Of a stretch of 64,000 nucleotides of DNA, positions 63,976 to 64,000 are shown one piece after another. Within the stretch, counting starts at the first letter, position 1; each line of letters starts with the position of its first letter. Source of the stretch: Bacteroides fragilis (GTDB taxonomy: Bacteria; Bacteroidota; Bacteroidia; Bacteroidales; Bacteroidaceae); contig NZ_SZUU01000002.1 of NCBI RefSeq assembly GCF_019583405.1, positions 372,001-436,000 on the forward strand. The letters are read 5' to 3'. The notes under the pieces are model-generated. The model was given only the letters and a program-made list of their open reading frames with translations, was not told the origin of the DNA and did not search any database. The position numbers and the translations under genes were made by a program.

Positions 63976-64000
63976 TTTGCAATAACATATAAGGTTTCGC

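Larger units (their letters stand above)
40357..64000. mobile_element. Prophage or phage-tail element, right end outside the window
   Basis: From 40357 rightward the genes are phage-type: DUF4157 protein, spanin-like protein, amidase, holin, tail fibre, tail tip, Dit-like protein, tape measure, antirepressor, XRE repressor. Many are AT-rich compared with the chromosomal part. No integrase, terminase, portal, capsid or tail-tube gene is visible, and neither attachment site could be defined, so the left edge is approximate (39.6-42.2 kb). Confidence 0.8.

Noticed and set aside
40357..64000. Contractile (Mu-like or eCIS) tail
   Set aside because: No sheath, baseplate wedge or AAA+ ATPase genes are seen; tape measure, Dit-like and hub proteins fit a non-contractile tail.
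1..64000. CRISPR array, rRNA operon or insertion sequence
   Set aside because: No regularly spaced direct repeats, no rRNA-like stretch and no transposase frame were found.

Overview
The window looks like a Bacteroides-type gut anaerobe (family Bacteroidaceae). The evidence is a SusC/SusD pair behind an ECF sigma/FecR pair, many lipoproteins, a serine-type sulfatase, Bacteroidetes-only domain families (DUF3836, DUF4468), and repeated matches to the Bacteroides -7 promoter element TAnnTTTG at sensible distances from starts. I cannot fix the species. There is no rRNA, no CRISPR array and no insertion sequence; one tRNA gene is present.

Layout. (1) 0-6 kb: class I fructose-bisphosphate aldolase (cut by the window edge), phosphoglycerate mutase, a secreted beta-helix/PDZ protein and a two-domain ABC ATPase. 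(2) 6.3-16.6 kb, all minus strand: a compact polysaccharide utilisation locus read as ECF sigma factor, FecR anti-sigma, SusC with an STN domain, SusD, GH20 hexosaminidase and sulfatase. The enzyme pair points to sulfated, N-acetylhexosamine-containing host glycans. (3) 16.8-26.2 kb, mostly housekeeping: type I pullulanase, ruvC, DUF4286, tRNA-Ala(GGC), a coiled-coil HTH protein, pheS, an MFS transporter, nth and pgk. (4) 26.3-34.7 kb: NMT1-like binding lipoprotein, phosphate-selective-type porin, DUF418 membrane protein, TPR protein, DUF3836 protein, GH16 glucanase and an unrecognised lipoprotein. (5) 34.9-39.2 kb: a four-gene dlt-like operon (adenylating ligase, carrier protein, MBOAT acyltransferase, SGNH/DltD-like protein). 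This is unexpected because Gram-negative cells have no teichoic acid.

(6) 40.3 kb to the right end: part of a prophage or phage-tail element. Read on the minus strand it runs tape measure, Dit-like protein, tail tip/hub, three small proteins, a 1865-residue tail fibre with LamG-like, EF-hand and BspA-type leucine-rich parts, holin, amidase and a spanin-like protein. It ends in a separately promoted pair: a 97-residue protein and a DUF4157 protein with two HExxH zinc motifs. To the right of the tape-measure gene lie a BRO/KilAC antirepressor, a divergent early promoter region with an XRE repressor, and a DUF4468 secreted protein. No integrase, terminase, portal, capsid or tail-tube gene is visible here, so the element is either continued beyond the window or tail-only.

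Four imperfect inverted repeats of one family (CCACAGAG/CCACGNATTACA type) sit between genes in the chromosomal part. Two lone plus-strand genes with their own promoters and terminators interrupt the minus-strand phage region and look like morons. The observations most worth checking are the DUF4157 double-zincin protein, the dlt-like operon, the absence of head genes beside a complete tail tip, and the repeated 26-bp palindrome in the phage region.
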